Origin: Bacteroidia bacterium
GTDB lineage: Bacteria; Bacteroidota; Bacteroidia; Flavobacteriales; Flavobacteriaceae
Assembly (NCBI GenBank): GCA_030429955.1
Contig: JAUIGO010000015.1
Span: 1-55,492 of the forward strand
Direction: 5' to 3'
DNA: 55,492 bases
The notes under the pieces were generated by a model. The model worked only from the letters and a program-made list of their open reading frames with translations, was not told the DNA's origin and did no database searches. Both the position numbers and the translations under genes were made by a program. Positions 52,412 through 55,492 of the stretch are shown here, piece by piece; position 1 is the first letter of the stretch, and every line of letters begins with the position of its first letter.

Positions 52412-54859
52412 TTATGGTTTTCCTTGAAATTCCATCATGTCATCATCACCACCTTCATCTTGGCGACCTCTTTGTTGTCTTTTCTTTTGATTGAATCTGT
52501 AAGTAAATGAGAAGTTAATACTACGTTGTCTCCATCTATATTCACTATAACTATTATAAGTTGGTGTAAATGTGTCAGACTGACGCATCATACTATTAAA
52601 TAAATCATTTACATTGAATGAGATTGAAGCATTGTCCTTAAAAATATCTTTGCTAAATGCCATATTGCTAAATAACATTCCTTTACTTTTAGATTGGGCA
52701 GTTTCACTTGGTCCACTGTAAGATAATGTAGTTTGCCAATCTATTTTTCCTGGTAAGGTGTATTTATTACTTAAACGCGCTCTATAACTAACATTTTCAT
52801 TATCAAAGCTCAAACCGTTATATTCACCTCTATCAATAGATTTAAAAAAGTTAAAATCTCCATTGATACGCCAATCTCTATTTGGGCTATATGTTAAATT
52901 GAACTCATAACCTACACGATCGTTTGTTGATAGGTTTATTGGTGATCTTTGAATAACTGGTACTTCCTCTCCATTAACTGTAACAGTATCACCAGTATCG
53001 AAACTAATAAAGTTCCATGAATCTGTTGAGTGTGTGAAATAAATAGAAGTACTTAATACAAATTTCCCGAAACGGTTTAAATAGCCCAAATCAAATGTTC
53101 CTGAATACGTTGGGTCTAAATCCGGATTACCAGTAAAAATATTTGTAACACTAGATCTTGAAGGAAACGGATTGATCATTCTTGAACGTGGTCTACGTAA
53201 ACGTCTGCTATATCCTAATGTGATATTTTCAGTTTGGCTTAACTCATAATTTAAATTTACTGTTGGGAATAAGCCTGTATAGTTTTTAGTAATATAATCG
53301 CCACTCGTTGGTTGATCAATAGTGATTCTGGTGTTTTCTAAACGTAAACCAAAAAGGAATGAGAATTTATTGAACTTTGAACCATATTGACTATAAAGCG
53401 CATTAATATCTTCTTTAAAATTTAGAACGTTAGAAAGGTTGCTGTTTATTTCAAATTCATTTGTAGTATCATTCAATAATTCTACCGTATAATCTGTAAC
53501 ATTATCTTTAAAACTTCCTCTATAGCCTAATTCAAATTGTGTGTTTTCGCCTATTGGTAATACATAATCAGATTGTAATAATATACGATCCTCACTATTT
53601 AATGTGGTTACTATTTCAGTATTTAATGTATTATCCAATATAATATCAGCAACTTCATCTTCATTACTTTCTTCATATTGAAACTCAACACTGAATTTAC
53701 CACTATTCTCAAAGTTTTTAGTAAAATTTGTTGAATATTGAATGGTTTTGTCGTCTTCTAATTCAACTTCTAGACGAGAACTTTCACTAATTAATCAACG
53801 ATCACTATAATACTGTAATATTTCATTAAGCGTAGAGCTTTCATTGTCACCATCTCTATAAACCACAGAGGTTGTTAAAGAAGCAGAATCATTGATATAC
53901 CATTCTACACCAAAATTGGTATTGAACCCTTTTCTGATTCTATCCGTATTTCTAAATTCATCAACAAAAGTTCCAGTGTTTAAATATTCTGTCAATGATA
54001 AACCATTTCCTGGAGAATCACTATATCTATAGCCTGAAGTATTAAAAATGTTTAAATCACCTGTTCTATAGTTTACATTTCCAGAAACACCATAAGATGT
54101 TGGGTGGCCACCATTTAATGTGATTGCGCCATTAAAACCTTGCAGTTTGCTACGACGTAAAATGATGTTTAAAATACCAGCTGTACCTTCAGATTCATAT
54201 CTAGCAGATGGAGAAGTTATTACCTCAACACGTTCAATAGATTCAGCAGGTAATTGACGTAAAGCATCAGTTGAATTTAAACCAACCAAACCTGAAGGCT
54301 TTCCATTAATTAGTATTTGTACATTGTCATTTCCTCTAAGCGATACATTTCCTTCAACATCAACAGAAACAGAAGGTACATTGTCTAAAACATCACTTAC
54401 AGTCCCTCCACTTACAGTAAGATCTTTCCCTACATTATAAATCTTTTTGTCAAGCCTAATTTCAACGGTTGTACGTTCTGCAATAATTTCAACTTCAGCT
54501 AATGAAGCGACATCCAAGGCTAGAGAGAAATTACCAATATTTTCGTCTTTAGTAATTGCTTTGCCTTCTATGGTTTGGGTTTTGAAACCAATATATTCTA
54601 TGCGCACATCATAAGTGCCAGTTTCAACAGGAATACTAAAATTCCCTTGTGCATCTGTAATGCCTCCTGTAATTATTTTATTTTCTTGTTTACTAAAGAA
54701 TACAATAGTTGCGTATTCTAATGGTTCTTTGGTTTCCTGGTCAACTACATTACCAGTAACTGTTACTTCTTTCTGCGGCTGGCCAACTTGTGGACCTTGT
54801 GCAGGTGCAGTTAATACGAATAATCCTAAAGTTAGGATGGTTAGAAATAGTTTGTTCAT
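52412..54859 (-). pseudogene. TonB-dependent outer-membrane receptor (CarboxypepD_reg type) interrupted by an in-frame TGA
   Basis: Read as one frame from ATG 54859 (MNKLFLTILTLGLFVLTAPA signal) to 52412, this is a typical receptor of about 815 codons. CarboxypepD_reg (VTGNVVDQETKEPLEYATIV) is followed by a plug with SGGTVSDVLDNVPSVSVDVE, LINGKPSGLVG and IERVEVITSPSARYES. An outer-membrane beta-barrel of the OMP_b-brl_3 sort comes next. A TGA at 53797-53795 follows SDR, with no frame shift: the same frame resumes LISESSRLEVELEDD and runs 461 codons to the natural end (DDMMEFQGKP). Only one base is needed to restore it, so it is a recent pseudogene, a sequencing error or, less likely, a readthrough gene. 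Substrate unknown. Confidence 0.88.
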
Positions 54860-54883
54860 GTATATTTTTTGCTGGTTTGACCG

Positions 54884-54891
54884 CAAAAGTA
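54884..54891 (-). promoter_or_regulatory. -7 element for the TonB receptor gene
   Basis: On the minus strand TACTTTTG, fitting TAnnTTTG, 24 bp before ATG 54859. No convincing -33 TTG. Confidence 0.5.
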
Positions 54892-54952
54892 TACTTTGGT
54901 TTAATTTGCTTTGGTTAAAATTGTGTTAAAAGAATTATCCTACAAAATGACC

Positions 54953-55294
54953 TTAAATAATGTCTAGTACAATTTGTGGAGGTCTGCCAATAACTGCTTT
55001 ATTACCATTGATAACTATTGGACGTTCTATTAATTTTGGATTTTTAACCATAATGTCTATTAGTTCCTTATCTGTAAAGGTTGAGTTTTTAAAGTTGTCT
55101 TTCCATTGGGACTCATTTTTACGAACCAATTCAATAGGCTTTATGTTAAGAAGTTTAATAATCTTGCTAAGGTCTTTAACGTTTAATTTTTCATCAAGAT
55201 ATTTGATTACTTTAAAATCTGCATTTTCAGCTTCAAGAATATTTAAAGCTTCTCTTGATTTGCTGCATCTAGGGTTGTGATAAATTTCTATCAT
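54953..55294 (-). CDS. Arsenate reductase-family protein (ArsC/Spx fold)
   Basis: A 113-aa thioredoxin-fold protein. The catalytic YHNPRCSKSREAL loop has Cys10, and the C-terminal IERPIVINGNKAVIGRP contains the conserved Arg used in arsenate binding. This fits glutaredoxin-dependent ArsC (arsenate to arsenite), though YffB/Spx-like reductases share the fold and no ars operon is nearby. The actual substrate is therefore uncertain. It follows prfB on the minus strand, separated by a hairpin repeat. Confidence 0.88.
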   Translation of the reverse strand: MIEIYHNPRCSKSREALNILEAENADFKVIKYLDEKLNVKDLSKIIKLLNIKPIELVRKNESQWKDNFKNSTFTDKELIDIMVKNPKLIERPIVINGNKAVIGRPPQIVLDII

Positions 55295-55296
55295 AT

Positions 55297-55320
55297 GTAT
55301 TTCCCGAGAAAGCGGGAATC
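55297..55320 (+). repeat. Hairpin repeat of the GTCATTC...GAATC family, degenerate copy
   Basis: TTCCCG (55301-55306) and CGGGAA (55313-55318) around AGAAAG, followed by TCTT as in the copy at 28462. The leading GTC is degenerate. It lies between prfB and the ArsC-family gene. Confidence 0.65.
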
Positions 55321-55328
55321 TTTATTAA

Positions 55329-55492
55329 TTAAAGTTTATTAGCATTGCTTTCTTGTTGTCCCATCATCATTAAATAGGATTTTAAAAATTCGTCAATGTT
55401 ACCATCCATAACAGCATCTACATTTCCAGTTTCATGTCCTGTTCTTACATCTTTCACCAATTTATAAGGATGCATTACATAATTGCGTATTT
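55329..55492 (-). CDS. prfB: Peptide chain release factor 2, C-terminal fragment (5' end outside window)
   Basis: The minus-strand frame from the right edge reads [20 protein letters not shown], then [15 protein letters not shown] and a C-terminal [17 protein letters not shown] before TAA. This is the end of RF2, which recognises UGA/UAA stop codons. The GGQ domain and any programmed frameshift site lie outside the window. The 54 visible codons identify it well. Confidence 0.93.
   Translation of the reverse strand, partial: IRNYVMHPYKLVKDVRTGHETGNVDAVMDGNIDEFLKSYLMMMGQQESNANKL

Noticed and set aside
53636-53638. A separate 408-aa gene starting at a TTG at 53638
   Set aside because: It is simply the same reading frame as the receptor upstream of the TGA; the coding sequence is open from just after 53795, so no new start is needed to explain it.
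54960-55280. 106-aa + strand ORF opposite the ArsC-family gene
   Set aside because: Antisense shadow; the minus-strand protein has clear catalytic motifs.
1-55492. CRISPR arrays, tRNA genes, rRNA genes, prophage or classical IS elements
   Set aside because: No regularly spaced direct repeats, cloverleaf sequences, rRNA segments, transposase or phage structural genes were seen by eye; a short tRNA missed by reading cannot be fully excluded.

Overview
The window is a low-GC chromosomal segment from a member of the Bacteroidota, most likely a marine-type Flavobacteriaceae. Evidence: menaquinone as the visible quinone pathway; secreted proteins with C-terminal type IX secretion (T9SS) sorting tails; a CarboxypepD_reg/TonB-dependent receptor; DUF3857 transglutaminase-like proteins; a CAL67264-like small membrane protein; and promoters of the Bacteroidota form TAnnTTTG. 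No rRNA, tRNA, CRISPR array, prophage or classical insertion sequence was seen.

Layout. 2-8825: menaquinone locus (menF partial, menD, DUF2853, CvfB-like RNA-binding protein, menB, menA, UPF0173 hydrolase, menC, CPBP protease). 8826-16889: accessory block with a lipoprotein flanked by two copies of a hairpin, a 1066-aa T9SS alpha/beta-hydrolase, and a translationally coupled pair of DUF3857/transglutaminase-like proteins, one lacking its catalytic residues. 16982-18058: menE, separated from the other men genes by that block. 18147-25387: mostly exported proteins of unknown role, including two chimeras joining von Willebrand A domains to pieces of SusC-type TonB receptors. 25393-32352: acyl-CoA carboxylase beta subunit, a flavin reductase/GNAT/MarR group behind an operator-like palindrome, pirin, EttA and small membrane or lipoproteins.

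32641-43051 is the most unusual region. It is a long co-directional gene set encoding a soluble coiled-coil protein, an uncharacterised protein, an AAA ATPase with all core motifs, and several membrane proteins. I recognise no described pathway. The coiled-coil plus AAA pairing suggests a membrane- or filament-remodelling machine (inference). Two one-gene cassettes sit in its intergenic gaps: a GIY-YIG gene bracketed by oppositely oriented, covarying hairpins, and a four-helix-bundle (23S intervening-sequence type) gene bracketed by 27-bp inverted repeats built from GAAGNNN heptads. Related hairpins occur near marR and between arsC and prfB, so a short dispersed repeat family is present.

43048-55492: GNAT, coiled-coil membrane protein, HutI, Asp/Glu racemase and Crp-type regulator, two tandem VCBS/T9SS paralogues, fumarase, a 59-aa membrane protein with a near-consensus promoter, a TonB-dependent receptor broken by one in-frame TGA, an ArsC-family reductase and the C-terminal end of prfB.
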